A stretch of 64,000 bases of DNA from Henckelia pumila (Eukaryota > Streptophyta > Magnoliopsida > Lamiales > Gesneriaceae): assembly GCF_033568475.1 (NCBI RefSeq), contig NC_133122.1:167364130-167428129 (forward strand), given 5' to 3'. This document shows, one piece after another, positions 22,398 through 32,975 of the stretch. Numbering within the stretch: position 1 is the first letter of the stretch; each line of letters starts with the position of its first letter. The notes under the pieces were generated by a model. That model had not been told where the DNA came from. It did no database searches and saw nothing but the letters and a program-made list of their open reading frames with translations. A program made the translations under genes and the position numbers.

Positions 22398-22705
22398 CCG
22401 GGCAGCGATTGGATCGCTGCCCGGAGGGGGCAGCGATGGTCGCTGCCCCCAGGGGCGGCGCACGGCGCCGCCCAAAGGGGGCGCACGGCGCCGCCCAGGG
22501 CGGCGACCGTCGCCGCCCAGGGCGGCGCACGGCGCTGCCCAGCGCAGCGCTGGGCGCTGCCCAGGGCGGCGCCAGGGCGACGCACGGCGCCGCCCAGCGG
22601 CGGCGCCAGGCGCCGCCAGGGCAGCAAACGTTGCTGCCCTAAGGGGGCAGCCGGGCTGCCCCGGCCCGCGCCCCGGGTGCGGGCCAACCCGGGAGTGTCC
22701 CGGGT
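22398..22705 (+). repeat. Cluster of 13 GC-rich hairpins in the Copia leader
   Basis: A 308-bp GC-rich island in otherwise AT-rich DNA consists almost wholly of consecutive inverted repeats. Examples: 22398-22424 (12-bp arms CCGGGCAGCGAT, loop TGG), 22426-22450 (11-bp arms), 22453-22473, 22498-22518 and 22520-22540 (9-bp arms), 22544-22560, 22599-22617, 22618-22640 (10-bp arms AGGGCAGCAA, loop ACG), 22644-22662, 22663-22685, 22687-22705. Most loops are exactly three nucleotides. The core GGCAGC/GCTGCC or GGCGGC/GCCGCC recurs. Open frames across it on both strands are by-products of the composition. Confidence 0.9.
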
Positions 22706-23767
22706 GGCCCGCGGGAAAAATTAATATTTTATTAAAAAATTAATTTTAATATGTTAAAATTTTATTTTTGGTCCGGTCAAAAATTGTTTTTGATTGGTTC
22801 ACGAGATTTCGGATCGAATTGTTCGAGTCCGTAAATTTTAAAATTGATTTTGGATAAATTTGAATTTTTGGAAAATTTTAATATTTTATCCGTAAATTGA
22901 ATTTTGAAATCAATTATTTTGGTACAATTGATGATAAGATATGATCTTATGATATATTGAGTAAAATATGATTTTATTTGTAAAATTGGATTTTATAGAT
23001 AAAATATGATTTTATTTGATATGGAGATAAAATATGATTTTATATGTGAAATGTGATTTTATATATAAAATATGATTTTATCTTGTTTAAATTTGAATTG
23101 CCACAGCATGTTATCCAATAAATTAATTTTGAATTAAATGTTATTGGATAAGGATGATCGATTGCCATGACCAATTTTGTAGGTGTATGTTAGGAATTTA
23201 CATTTTGTCTTTATTGTTGTTGGTTTTATTAATGGGCCTGGTTTATGGCCCGATATGAATGTCATATGTAATAAAAGTGGGCTTGGTTTATAGCCCGTTC
23301 CCACCCCTAAAAATGTATCCCCTACTTGTCATTGTTATTTATTGTAAATACATTAGATTTAGTGGGAGATCAAGATTTGAAGATGGTGGGCCCAGCAGAC
23401 AATGAAGACTGAAGAAATGTAAATTGGAAGCATATGTAATAGGATTGCATTTGCATACTGCATATTACCTAGGATTGGACTAAGACCCGTGATTGGCAAC
23501 CACGGGTCAATTAGAAATGGAATCGATCATCCTATATAATATGTGATATTATGATTGTATGCATGTTTAGACATAAATTGCGTGAATCCGGCAATGCATG
23601 CAATAAATTAAATATGATGAGACAAATATTTTTATAAATAAAATCCCTCATTTTAAATATGATTTAAAATTTATATCAAGATAAATAAAGGAAATTTAAA
23701 TATTGTTTAAATGTTCCTACCTTCCATCAACGGTCAATGTATGTGATGCTACCCGCGGATACGGTCC
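22706..23767 (+). other. AT-rich part of the young Copia leader
   Basis: Non-coding. It includes several short tandem AAATATGATTTTAT-type repeats at about 22965-23085. It is homologous to the leader of the older Copia from about 45241, as shown by shared strings such as AAAAGTGGGCTTGGTTTA and ATGAATCCGGCAA. Confidence 0.7.
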
Positions 23768-24048
23768 GGCTCATATTATTGGGGGGGCCCGTCCGTCGGA
23801 AAGCTGTACATTGGATCGACAAATGTTGTAAGTTGGGTGGAACTCCCATGGGATCGGCTCATATTATTGGGGGATCCACATGGCGACCGTCCATCACAAC
23901 TTAATATTGATGGGTCATCTTGACATGTCACTTTAAACGGCGTCATATTATTGGGCCCTTATTGGACATGAGGTAAATACATGGGGGTTGCTTTGGAAGC
24001 AATTGGGCTCTACCTTTTGAGAATTATGGTTGGCTGATATTATTCGGG
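23768..24048 (+). repeat. Four copies of a GGCTCATATTATTGGG-type motif in the leader
   Basis: Copies at 23768-23783, 23856-23871, 23941-23954 and 24032-24047 (the last as GGCTGATATTATTCGG) are spaced about 85-90 bp apart. The older Copia has the same four in the same order at 45865-46148. Confidence 0.8.
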
Positions 24049-24254
24049 ACCATAAGTTTGTCAATTGGACTCCATGTTCTCACTAAGGAAAAAGTTTCCC
24101 GTTTTCACTAGAGGGTGGTGAAATCGTTAAAATAGTGGGAGTGAGATTCATAAAATTAAATTCGCCTATTTTATGTCTTAGTAAATTGTTAAACAATCAT
24201 CGATAATTGTCTGTTTTATCTCAGTAATCCACATGTTTCTGTTCTCCAACAAAA

Positions 24255-24735
24255 CAAACTTATTGACGCAAACAATACAGAATGATTCCATAAGTTAAGA
24301 TTGTCCTAAGTTCGGAAAAAGATTTTCTAAGTGTTAGAAAAGGCTTCTCCGAAAACAGCCCCGGCTGATGTAACTAGAGAAATGGTTGGACCATGATCTC
24401 AAGGCAAAATGTTACATACAAAATTGGACAAGTCTAAACAAGTTTGCCATCACTGCAAGAAACCCGGTTATTGGAAACGTAACTGCAAGGAATACCTCGA
24501 GCAGTTGCGAACTGCAAAGGGTATGTTATTCATTGAAATAAATATTTTTAATACTACTTCTTGGGTATTGGATACCAGATGTAGATCTCATATTTGCAAT
24601 GAGTTGCAAATGATGATAAGAAGTAATAGGCTAAGGATGGGTGAGACCCAGTCAAGGCTCGGGAATGGTTCCAGAGTTAAATCCATAGCTATGGGAAATA
24701 TTTATTTTTGCAGAATGGTTTTAAATTATTGTTGA
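24255..24735 (+). pseudogene. Young Copia: deleted gag and mutated protease
   Basis: About 24255-24410 is a decayed scrap of gag alignable with 46375-46560 of the older Copia; most of the capsid coding region is absent. A frame from 24409 then carries the nucleocapsid zinc knuckle as CHHCKKPGYWKRNC, where the usual histidine is tyrosine. Next comes the protease active-site region WVLDTRCRSHICN, where the canonical D-T-G is D-T-R and a second glycine is arginine (compare SWILDTGCGSYLCN in the older copy). A small indel near 24705 shifts the frame, so the rest of the protease is read in the next frame. No functional Gag or protease can be made from this copy. Confidence 0.88.
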
Positions 24736-27602
24736 GAGATGTTTTATTTGTGCCAAATTTAATTAAAAACATTATTTCTATTTCTATGCTTGATAGAGAT
24801 GGTTATTCTTGTAATTTTGTGAATGGGATTTGCAATATTTACAAGAATGAATGTTTAATTGGAAATGGACAACTTGAAAACGATCTATACAATTTAAAAC
24901 TAAAAGACGTTCCAGTAAATTGTATTGACAAACCGGCGACAACAAACAAAAGGAAAATCGATAGTCAAAACCCGGCAAACCTTTGGCACGCTAGACTAGG
25001 TCATATTTCCTCAAGGAGGATGAACAAGCTAGTGGGAGAGGGCATGTTTGATATGTCTGATATTAACTCTTTACCTACTTGTGAATCCTGCCTAAAAGGA
25101 AAAATGACTAAATCTCCTTTTAAGGGGAAACCTGAGCGTAGTCAGAATCTGTTGGATTTGATCCATACAGATGTTTGTGGTCCATTTAGAGTAGGGACTC
25201 AACATGACCACACCTACTTCATTACCTTTACTGATGATTATTCAAGGTATGGGTATTTATATTTAATGAAATATAAGTCTGAAGCATTTGAAAAGTTCAA
25301 AGAATTCAGGGCTGAAGTAGAAAACAAGCTAGGTAAAAGTATTAAAGCACTTCGATCGGATCGAGGTGGAGAATACTTGAGTACCGAGTTTTTGGACTAT
25401 CTAAAAGAGAATGGGATTCTCTCTCAGTGGACTCCTCCTATGACACCACAGCTTAATGGTGTATCGGAGCGTCGTAATCGAACTTTGTTGGACATGGTTC
25501 GATCTATGATGAGCTTCACTGAGCTTCCACCTTCGTTTTGGGGCTATGCGCTTGAAACGGCGGTATTGTTGTTGAATAACGTCCACACTAAAGCAGTGGA
25601 CAAAACACCATACGAGTTATGGAATGGCAAAGCTCCTAAGTATTCATACTTGAGGATTTGGGGATGTCCTGCTTACGTGAAGCGGACAGTGGGAGATAAG
25701 TTGGATAGTCGATCCAGCTTGTGTTATTTTGTGGGGTATCCGAAGAATTCAATCGGATATTATTTCTATTATCCTACTGAAACAAAGGTGTTTGTTTCAC
25801 GGAATGCCACCTTCTTGGAGAAGGAGTTCTTATTGGATAAGAAAGGCGAGATGATGGAACTCGAAGAAGTTCGAGAAGAACCCGAAATACAAAATAACGA
25901 TCCCACACCTCAGGAACCATTGCTGGACACGCCTGCACCTAGAAGATCCGAGAGGACTTCTAGACCTCCAGTTCGATATGGTCTTCTTCTTGAAGAGGGT
26001 CAAGATGAACCCGACATTGGATGTGATCCAAGAAGCTTTAAGGAAGCAATTTCTGATGCGGATTCGAATTTATGGCTTGAAGCTATGCAGTCTGAATTGG
26101 ATTCGATGCATACTAACCAAGTCTGGTCTTTAGTGGATCCTCCCGATGGAATTGTTCCAATAGGGTGTAAATGGATCTACAAAAGAAAGCTTGGGCCTGA
26201 TGGTAAGGTATTGACCTACAAGGCGCGATTGGTGGCGAAAGGTTATACTCAAAGGCAAGGAGTTGACTATGATGAAACCTTTTCACCAGTTGCTATGTTC
26301 AAGTCCATAAGAATCCTTATTGCCATAGCTGCATGGTATGACTATGAGATATGGCAAATGGATGTGAAGACTGCTTTTCTTAATGGAGATATTAAGGAAG
26401 AAATCTATATGAAGCAGCCTGAGGGGTTCACATCCATGGGAAGCGAGCATAAGGTATGCAAGCTTCAGAGATCAATTTATGGTCTAAAACAAGCATCAAG
26501 AAGTTGGAACCAGAAATTTGATGAAACAATAAAAGATTTTGGTTTCATCAAGAACCCGGAGGAACCTTGCGTGTACAAGAAAGTAGTTAAGGATGCGGTG
26601 ACATTCTTAGTACTTTATGTTGATGACATCCTACTCATTGGGAATGATGTAGGGATGTTGCAGTCAACGAAGATATGGTTATCAGGTAGATTTTCGATGA
26701 AGGATTTGGGTGAGGCATCCTACATTCTAGGGATTCAGATCTATAGAGATAGATCTAAGAGAATGATAGGACTCACTCAATCAACCTACATCGATACCAT
26801 ATTGAAACGGTTTTCAATGGATGGGTCCAAGAGAGGACATCTACCCATGTGTCATGGAGTTTCTCTATCCAAGTCTATGTGTCCCAAGACTGATGCAGAG
26901 ATAGAGAATATGACACATGTACCATATGCGTCAGCTATAGGTAGTATCATGTATGGGATGATATCTACCAGACCGGATGTAGCATTTGCTCTGAGTGTCA
27001 CGAGCAGATATCAGTCTAATCCTGGTCAGATGCATTGGAAAGCCGTGAAGGACATTCTTAAGTACTTGCGAAGGACTAAGAATATGTTCATGGTTTATGG
27101 AGGACGAGAACTCAAACTGGAAGGCTATACCGACTCTAGCTTCCAAAGTGATGTGGATGACTCGAAGTCAACCTCTGGATTTGTGTTCATGCTCAATGGC
27201 GGTGCTGTCTCTTGGAAGAGTTCCAAGCAGGACACCACAGCGGATTCCACCACTGAGGCTGAATACATCGCAGCATCAGCTGCTGCTAAAGAGGCCGTTT
27301 GGATGAGGAATTTCGTCCAAGAGTTGGGCGTCATTCCTGAATTTGTTGGTCCAGTCCCGGTGTACTGCGACAACACGGGTGCCGTTGCTCAAGCAAAGGA
27401 ACCAAGGTCTCATCAAAGATCCAAACACGTACTGAGGAAATACCACATAATCCGGGAGATTGTGGAAAGAGGAGACATCAGTGTCGAACGAGTGGCCTCT
27501 GCAGACAATATCGCTGATCCACTTACTAAGCCTTTGCCAGGACCATTGTTTGACAAACATCGCGAAGCAATGGGTCTACGTAGTATGACTAGTTGGCTAT
27601 AG
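24708..27602 (+). CDS. Young Copia: protease end, integrase, reverse transcriptase, RNase H
   Basis: One uninterrupted frame of about 964 codons (it opens at TTG 24708; there is no natural start, as it should be read as part of a polyprotein). It contains the protease tail (residues 1-60). The GAG-pre-integrase/zinc region is HARLGHI (94-100) and CESC (125-128). The integrase core has HTDVCGP (153-159), RSDRGGEYLS (about 217) and SERRNRT with the catalytic glutamate, then the polymorphic C-terminal region. In RT are KARLVAKGYTQRQGVDYDET, MDVKTAFLNG and catalytic YVDD (about 636-639). RNase H has YTDSSFQSD (about 806), TTEAEYIAAS and VYCDNTGAVA, ending DPLTKPLPGPLF. All catalytic residues I can see are present. 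The contrast with the broken gag-protease upstream is striking. In the cell these proteins act inside virus-like particles. Confidence 0.93.
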   Translation: MQNGFKLLLRDVLFVPNLIKNIISISMLDRDGYSCNFVNGICNIYKNECLIGNGQLENDLYNLKLKDVPVNCIDKPATTNKRKIDSQNPANLWHARLGHISSRRMNKLVGEGMFDMSDINSLPTCESCLKGKMTKSPFKGKPERSQNLLDLIHTDVCGPFRVGTQHDHTYFITFTDDYSRYGYLYLMKYKSEAFEKFKEFRAEVENKLGKSIKALRSDRGGEYLSTEFLDYLKENGILSQWTPPMTPQLNGVSERRNRTLLDMVRSMMSFTELPPSFWGYALETAVLLLNNVHTKAVDKTPYELWNGKAPKYSYLRIWGCPAYVKRTVGDKLDSRSSLCYFVGYPKNSIGYYFYYPTETKVFVSRNATFLEKEFLLDKKGEMMELEEVREEPEIQNNDPTPQEPLLDTPAPRRSERTSRPPVRYGLLLEEGQDEPDIGCDPRSFKEAISDADSNLWLEAMQSELDSMHTNQVWSLVDPPDGIVPIGCKWIYKRKLGPDGKVLTYKARLVAKGYTQRQGVDYDETFSPVAMFKSIRILIAIAAWYDYEIWQMDVKTAFLNGDIKEEIYMKQPEGFTSMGSEHKVCKLQRSIYGLKQASRSWNQKFDETIKDFGFIKNPEEPCVYKKVVKDAVTFLVLYVDDILLIGNDVGMLQSTKIWLSGRFSMKDLGEASYILGIQIYRDRSKRMIGLTQSTYIDTILKRFSMDGSKRGHLPMCHGVSLSKSMCPKTDAEIENMTHVPYASAIGSIMYGMISTRPDVAFALSVTSRYQSNPGQMHWKAVKDILKYLRRTKNMFMVYGGRELKLEGYTDSSFQSDVDDSKSTSGFVFMLNGGAVSWKSSKQDTTADSTTEAEYIAASAAAKEAVWMRNFVQELGVIPEFVGPVPVYCDNTGAVAQAKEPRSHQRSKHVLRKYHIIREIVERGDISVERVASADNIADPLTKPLPGPLFDKHREAMGLRSMTSWL

Positions 27603-27605
27603 GGC

Positions 27606-27615
27606 AAGTGGGAGA
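27606..27615 (+). promoter_or_regulatory. Polypurine tract of the young Copia
   Basis: AAGTGGGAGA directly before the 3' LTR. Confidence 0.85.
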
Positions 27616-27616
27616 T

Positions 27617-29482
27617 TGTAAGAGTGGGTGCCCAGTGAGCCAACTGTGTGGCTATGGGCTTTGTTGACTCTTTGTATAAACAATCTTTTGTTTAATATTA
27701 TTTACACTTTTATGGCAATGACTTTATATTACTTCATATTGTTATATTGTGATATACTATTGTTGTTTTGATAAAGACCTTGAATATACTATAGTGTATG
27801 TAAGATGTGGTAGAACATGGAGATGTCTATCATGAAATACATCTTATAGTCACTGTATATTCTAAAACCGTTCCTAGTCGATTGAGCCGTCCGATAATAA
27901 GGATAAGGATCGCTCGAGTTTGAGACTAGCATTTGCGATGCGGAGTACCACGTTTCATTGGTAGGGAACATGGAGATGTTCGAAGCATGCAAATGGATAT
28001 TCATAGGATGAATAGTCGAACTACCCTATCCGGACTTTCCAAGTGGTTATCACTTATCGAGTGGATAAAGTCCGCGGTTTTGGTTGTACACCATTAGTCC
28101 TTACGACTTGAAACATCATGGAGACTCTATATGCTAGTGCTGTGCTTTGACTCGTTTACCGACTCTATGGGGGTCATCAGGTGTCGAGATTGGGTACAGT
28201 TACGACACATATAGGAGTCAATGCATTGTTGTCAAGGATTCACCACATACTTGCGAGTGTGGATATCCTATGCGATCTGAGGAGATATTAGTGTGACAAA
28301 TCTCTGGCCAGAGTACTTGATGTGATTTAAGAAATGGTTTCTTAGTAGCACATGCGATGTCACTAATTTGATCTTCAAGATGTATTGCATAGTTATCGAA
28401 TCTTGAGCGACTCTCGATATACCAATGGTTGTTGATTCGATCGGGATATATGGATGAAGGGACCGTACTGTACGTTAACCAAAATCTACTGGTTCTTGTA
28501 GGCACTATCAGTGATACCTAGGGAATCATGGGGCGATGTTGCTAGGCGCTTTACCATGATTCGTTGGGCAAGTCGGAAAGTGTTGTTCCGAGTCACAAGG
28601 AGTTGTGAGCCCACGGCTAGCTGTATCCCTGAACCATTGAGGGTCACACAGTGTAATGGAGTTTTAATCCCCGTTGAGATAGTTAAATTTAAAGAGTTAA
28701 ATTTAATGAACTAAGGAGTTGGACTTCTTAAATAAGAGTAAGGGAGTAGGGTTTCCTAAAATGACATAGGGATGGACATTTTTGGAAACCACTGAATTCG
28801 GATTCAGGAAAATTTATTTTGACTTTAAAACGTGCAGAAATGGTTTCTGTGCACATTGGTGAAATCGTTTCATCAATCGGAGTCACGATGAATTTTATAT
28901 TAATTTCTGAACGAGCGGGCTTTGCTTGTCGGGCCCCAGCTTATGATTAATGGGCCCTAAGGAGTTAGTGGCCTGCATTATAAATAAGTTATTTCAGTAC
29001 AGAAATTACACACAACAGGTCATTATTTTTGAGAGCAATTTTCGAAAACCCTACCCTCTCTCTCAAAAACGTTTTCGGCCGACCCCTCCCCTCTGCCCGA
29101 GAAAATTCCGGTCTGTGATTTTGAGTCGCGGTCAGGAATAACGAATCAGATTCGTGTAATCTCTTCGCAGAAAACTTCTGATAGATTTTCTAGTGCAATC
29201 TATCAGAGGGATTAAACCTCTGTTCGTGGACCTGATTGAAGGCGTTCATCGGTTCCAGGGAGAGACAACAAGAGCAGAATTGTTCTGTTGGTGTCCATTA
29301 ATCTCGTTGCGAGATTTGAGGTAAAATTTATTTAATTGTTATTTAAATTTTACACACACAATAATTCAATCGTTGTATGGTTGATACCCACACCATGGAA
29401 TCGTTCCATGAGAAAATTTTTAAACTTCCGCTGCACCGGGTATCAATCGTAATTGGTCTGGGAACTCGCCAGTTTTCCTACA
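27617..29482 (+). repeat. 3' LTR of the young Copia element
   Basis: 1866 bp, matching 20403-22268 at every position compared, with a TATA box at 28979-28986. It could in principle drive read-through into the downstream Tat remnant. Confidence 0.93.
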
Positions 29483-29487
29483 CTACC

Positions 29488-31204
29488 CCTAACTCTTGGG
29501 AAATGCAACGGTCGCAAGACCAGGATTGTGAGCTTTATTATAGTAGATGCTCCGTCTGCCTATAACGCCATACTGGGTAGACCTGCCATGACCACTTTCA
29601 TGGCTGTCGCATCAGCTCTGCATCAGAAAATAAAGTTCCCAGTTGGTAATGAGATCGGTGAAGTACAAGGTGATCAAGTTATTGCTCGCAAATGATATGT
29701 GGAGGAGGTCAGAATAGAACAAAAGGTGACCAGGACTGATAGAGTTGATAGACCTGGACTTTCTAGCATGGAAAAAGTCAACCTGATAGAAGACACAACT
29801 GTCACGGCTGAAGAAGAAACTGAGGAAATCATGATCTCCCCTCCTCCGGGGACGGTAAAAATTGCTCGCACCCTTGAAGCACAGTTAAAGCAAACCTTAT
29901 TGGAATGCTTGGAAAAAAATAAAGATGTTTTTGCATGGTCAGTTTCAGACCTGGTAGGGGTCCATCGAGAAGTAGCAGAGCACAAGCTCAATGTGATAAA
30001 GGATTGTTATCCTATTATTCAAAAGAAACCACACTTCGGTCCTGAGAAAGATGCGGTAATAAAGGAACAAGTAGACGAATTACTCAGGGCTGGACACATT
30101 GAGGAAATCTATTTCCCGACCTGGTTGTCCAATATAGTTCTGGTGCCAAAGTCCTCTGGTAAATGGCGCATGTGTGTGGATTTTCGGGATCTGAACAAGG
30201 CATGCCCAAAGGACTGTTATCCGTTACCCAGAATTGATCAACTTTTCGATTCCACAGCAGGGCACGAGCTGCTCAGCTTCTTGGATGCCTATCAAGGATA
30301 TCATCAAATCCCACTAGCTAAAGAGGACAAGGATAAAGTGAGTTTTGTGACATCAACAGGAACATATTGTTACATGGCCATGCCGTTTGGGCTAAAAAAT
30401 GCTGGGGCTACATACCAAAGGTTGATGGATAAAGTATTCGAGCAACAAATTGGCAAAAATATCGAGGTCTATGTAGATGATATCCTGGTCAAGACCCGAA
30501 CTGCAGACCAGTTCATTACCGACCTAACTCAAACTTTTCAGACTTTGAAGCACTATCAGCTTAAGCTAAACCCCAGCAAGTGTACTTTCGGAGTCCGAGC
30601 TGGAAAGTTTCTTGGTTATATGGTTACGAGAAGGGGAATTGAGGCAAATCCGGAAAACGGTCCATGCTATTATTTCTATGAGCTCGCCCAGGAATATACA
30701 AGAGGTACAAAGGTTAACAGGAAGAATCACAGCGTTAGCCCGGTTAGGAAAGATGGAACAAATCACCAGCCTGTTTACTTTGTGAGTCATGCTTTGAATG
30801 GACCAGAGCTCAATTACCTAACTCAAGAAAAGCTTGCCTTAGCTTTGGTCATCACTGCAAGAAAATTACGTCCTTACTTCCTGTCACATCCCATCACCGT
30901 GCTCACCAATAGCGTTCTGGGAAAAATTGCAACTAATCCAGATGCATCGGGAAGACTTATCAGGTGGATTACAGAGTTGAGTGAGTACGACATCAAATTT
31001 GAGCCTCGGATAGCCATAAAATCTCAAGCCCTACCAGACTTATTAGCAGAGACAGTTCAGTTAGAACAAGAGGAACTTTGGAAGATTTTTGTAGAAGGGT
31101 CATCATGTCAATCAGGGAGCGGAGCTGGAGTCGTGATTATCTCACCTTGGGGTGAAGAAACAAATATCTCAATTAGATTGGACTTCAGAGCTTCTAACAA
31201 CTAA
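29488..31204 (+). pseudogene. Tat-element protease end, reverse transcriptase and RNase H
   Basis: Resumes the protease (LTLGKCNGRKT, AYNAILGRPAM), meets a TGA at 29693-29695, then reads 501 codons. The RT domain has HKLNVIKDCYPIIQKK, GKWRMCVDFRDLNKACPKD, YQGYHQIPLAKEDKDKVSF, MPFGLKNAGATYQRLMDKVF, the catalytic VYVDDILVK (about 30470-30496) and FLGYMVTRRGIEANPE. Just after this a frameshift near 30655 turns IRAIMSMSSP-type sequence into nonsense. A deletion near 30748 then joins it back in frame to PVYFVSHALNGPELNYLTQE of the gypsy RNase H, so about 80-100 residues of connection/RNase H start are missing. The second, archaeal-type RNase H begins WKIFVEGSSCQSGSGAG, with glutamate in place of the usual aspartate. 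The frame ends at a TAA (31202-31204) inside the NNEAEYE motif. Confidence 0.87.
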
Positions 31205-32499
31205 GCAGAATATGATGCATTATTACTTGGACTCATGGCAGCACGGAATCTGGGTATTTCTCGGGCTACTCTATATTCCGATTCCCAATTAGCTATTCAG
31301 CAGAGCAACGGGAAGTTTGAGATCAAAGATGATAAGATGAGGAAATATGCCAAGGAATTAGACAAAGCCAAGGAAGGATTCACCGAACTGAACTTGGAGC
31401 TCATCCCTCGAGCTGAGAACATCAAGGCCGACCATTTGGCTTGCTTAGCCAGTGCCTTGAGTGACCGACCTGACCCCATTGTTGCAGGTCGGGCTCTCGT
31501 ATCTCAGCTGGAAACTCTTGATGATATGCTAACTCAAGTACCAAAAGGGGATTGGAGATATGATCTGCACAAATATCTAACCGCGAAAGAATTACCAATT
31601 GATAATAAAAAATCTAAGGAGATAAAACGAAGGGCACTTTGTTTCGTCATGATAGATCAAATTCTGTTCAAAAGATCCTTCACTCAACCTTTGTTAAAGT
31701 GTCTAGGTCCCGACGAAGCAAATTATGTATTACGGGAAATTCATGAAGGGTCTTGCGAAAGTCATCTAGGTAGTCTTGCCCTGGCTCGGAAAGCCCTTCT
31801 TGCTGGTTTCTTTTGGCCTACTATGCGGAAAGACTCTTTAGATCTGGTTCATTCATGTTATAATTGTCAGAGACATGCTAACTTACAGTGGATACCCGCA
31901 GAATATATGAAGGTAGTAGTGGCTGCTTGTCCTTTTGATCAGTGGGGATGGATATTGTTGGGCCATTCCCTATTAGCACGGGGCAAAGGAAGTTTTTGTT
32001 GGTCGCAGTCGATTACTTTTCCAAATGGGTGGAAGCTGATCCCCTGGAAAAAATTACAGAGAATGAAGTGCTCAATTTTCTATGGAAAAATATAGTGTGC
32101 CGCTTCGGGATCCCTCGCAGGTTAGCATCAGACAATGGAAGACAGTTCTGTGGATCCAAAGTCCGAGCATGGTGTCAAGAAATGAAGATCAAACAAGTTT
32201 TCACCTCTGTAGCATACCCGCAAGGGAATGTACAGGTCGAAGTTACCAACAGAACGATAGTCCAGTCTCTTAAGACACGACTGGATGCAGCCAAGGGCAA
32301 GTGGGCGGACGAACTCCCTTCCGTATTGTGGTCTTACCGAACTACAACTCAATCCGGTACGGGTGAAACTCCTTTCAGTATGGTGTATGGGACTGAAACT
32401 GTTCTCCCAGCAGAAATTGGACAAGAGAGTGCTAGGATAATGGCATATGGGGCAAACAATCAAGAACTGCGAGCAATGGATTTGGACTTACTTGAATAG
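31205..32499 (+). pseudogene. Tat-element archaeal-type RNase H end and integrase
   Basis: AEYDALLLGLMAARNLGI, YSDSQLAIQQ and PRAENIKADHLACLAS complete the second RNase H. The integrase zinc domain HEGSCESHLG...CYNCQ follows at about 31741-31872. A one-base deletion near 31946 shifts the frame at FDQWG/MDIVGPF. The core domain then reads VDYFSKWVEA (first Asp), ASDNGRQFCGSKV (second Asp) and QVEVTNRTIVQSLK (Glu), followed by WSYRTTTQSGTGETPFSMVYG and PAEIG. A TAG at 32497-32499 ends the frame in LDLLE. The domain series is complete but broken by two lesions. Confidence 0.88.
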
Positions 32500-32775
32500 C
32501 ACAGGTCCCGAGCTGCAATTAGGCTCGCAGCCTATAGCAAGCGAATGACCCAGGCCTACAACAAAAGAGTATATCCTAAGGTTTTCCAGGAGGGAGACCT
32601 GGTTATGCGAAAGATACAACATCCAGGGGAAAGAGGAAAGCTAGAGGCCAAGTATGAAGGCCCATTCAAAGTGATAGGAAAAGCTGGAATAGCTGCATAT
32701 TACTTAGAAGATGCCCAAGGAAAAAAGGGTAAAAGGCCATGGAATGCTCAGCACTTGAAAAAATACTATCCCTAG
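32500..32775 (+). pseudogene. Tat-element integrase C-terminus
   Basis: In frame behind the TAG: RAAIRLAAYSKRMTQAYNKR, VYPKVFQEGDLVMRKIQ, GKLEAKYEGPFKVIGKAG, AYYLEDAQGK, PWNAQHLKKYYP. This is the GPF/Y-type integrase tail that ends plant gypsy pol. Its natural stop is at 32773-32775. Confidence 0.85.
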
Positions 32776-32975
32776 TAGCCCAGCTCGGGTCTCGTCATAT
32801 TATTTATATCTTACTAAGCTGGTTCTTAACCAGCCAAGTCTTTTTGCGTTACAGTCATTCCTGTTTTGTTTACATCAGGGTCAGTCCTGTTTTAGCGTCA
32901 ATTTTGTTTTTGAATGTTGCAAAAGTCATTTTTGTTTTATGGAACACCCTATGATTTTTGGTAACATCCTTTACT

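Larger units (their letters stand above)
20403..29482 (+). mobile_element. Young full-length Ty1/copia element with defective gag-protease
   Basis: Its LTRs (20403-22268 and 27617-29482) are both 1866 bp. They show no length change along their whole run (constant 7214-bp offset), and every stretch compared by eye was identical. The target duplication CTACC is perfect (20398-20402 and 29483-29487). A PBS TGGTATCAGAGCC (22270-22282) and polypurine tract AAGTGGGAGA (27606-27615) are intact. The leader holds a hairpin cluster and four repeated motifs. Most of gag is missing, the protease is mutated and frameshifted, and integrase-RT-RNase H is one intact frame. The domain order INT before RT is Copia; long LTRs and motif wording suggest the Angela/Tork neighbourhood (inference). 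The insertion is the youngest event in the nest. Confidence 0.95.

Noticed and set aside
22295-22687. Open frames of 77 and 130 codons across the hairpin cluster, both strands
   Set aside because: GC-rich inverted repeats open all frames; the predicted Ala/Arg/Gly-rich sequences are compositional by-products.
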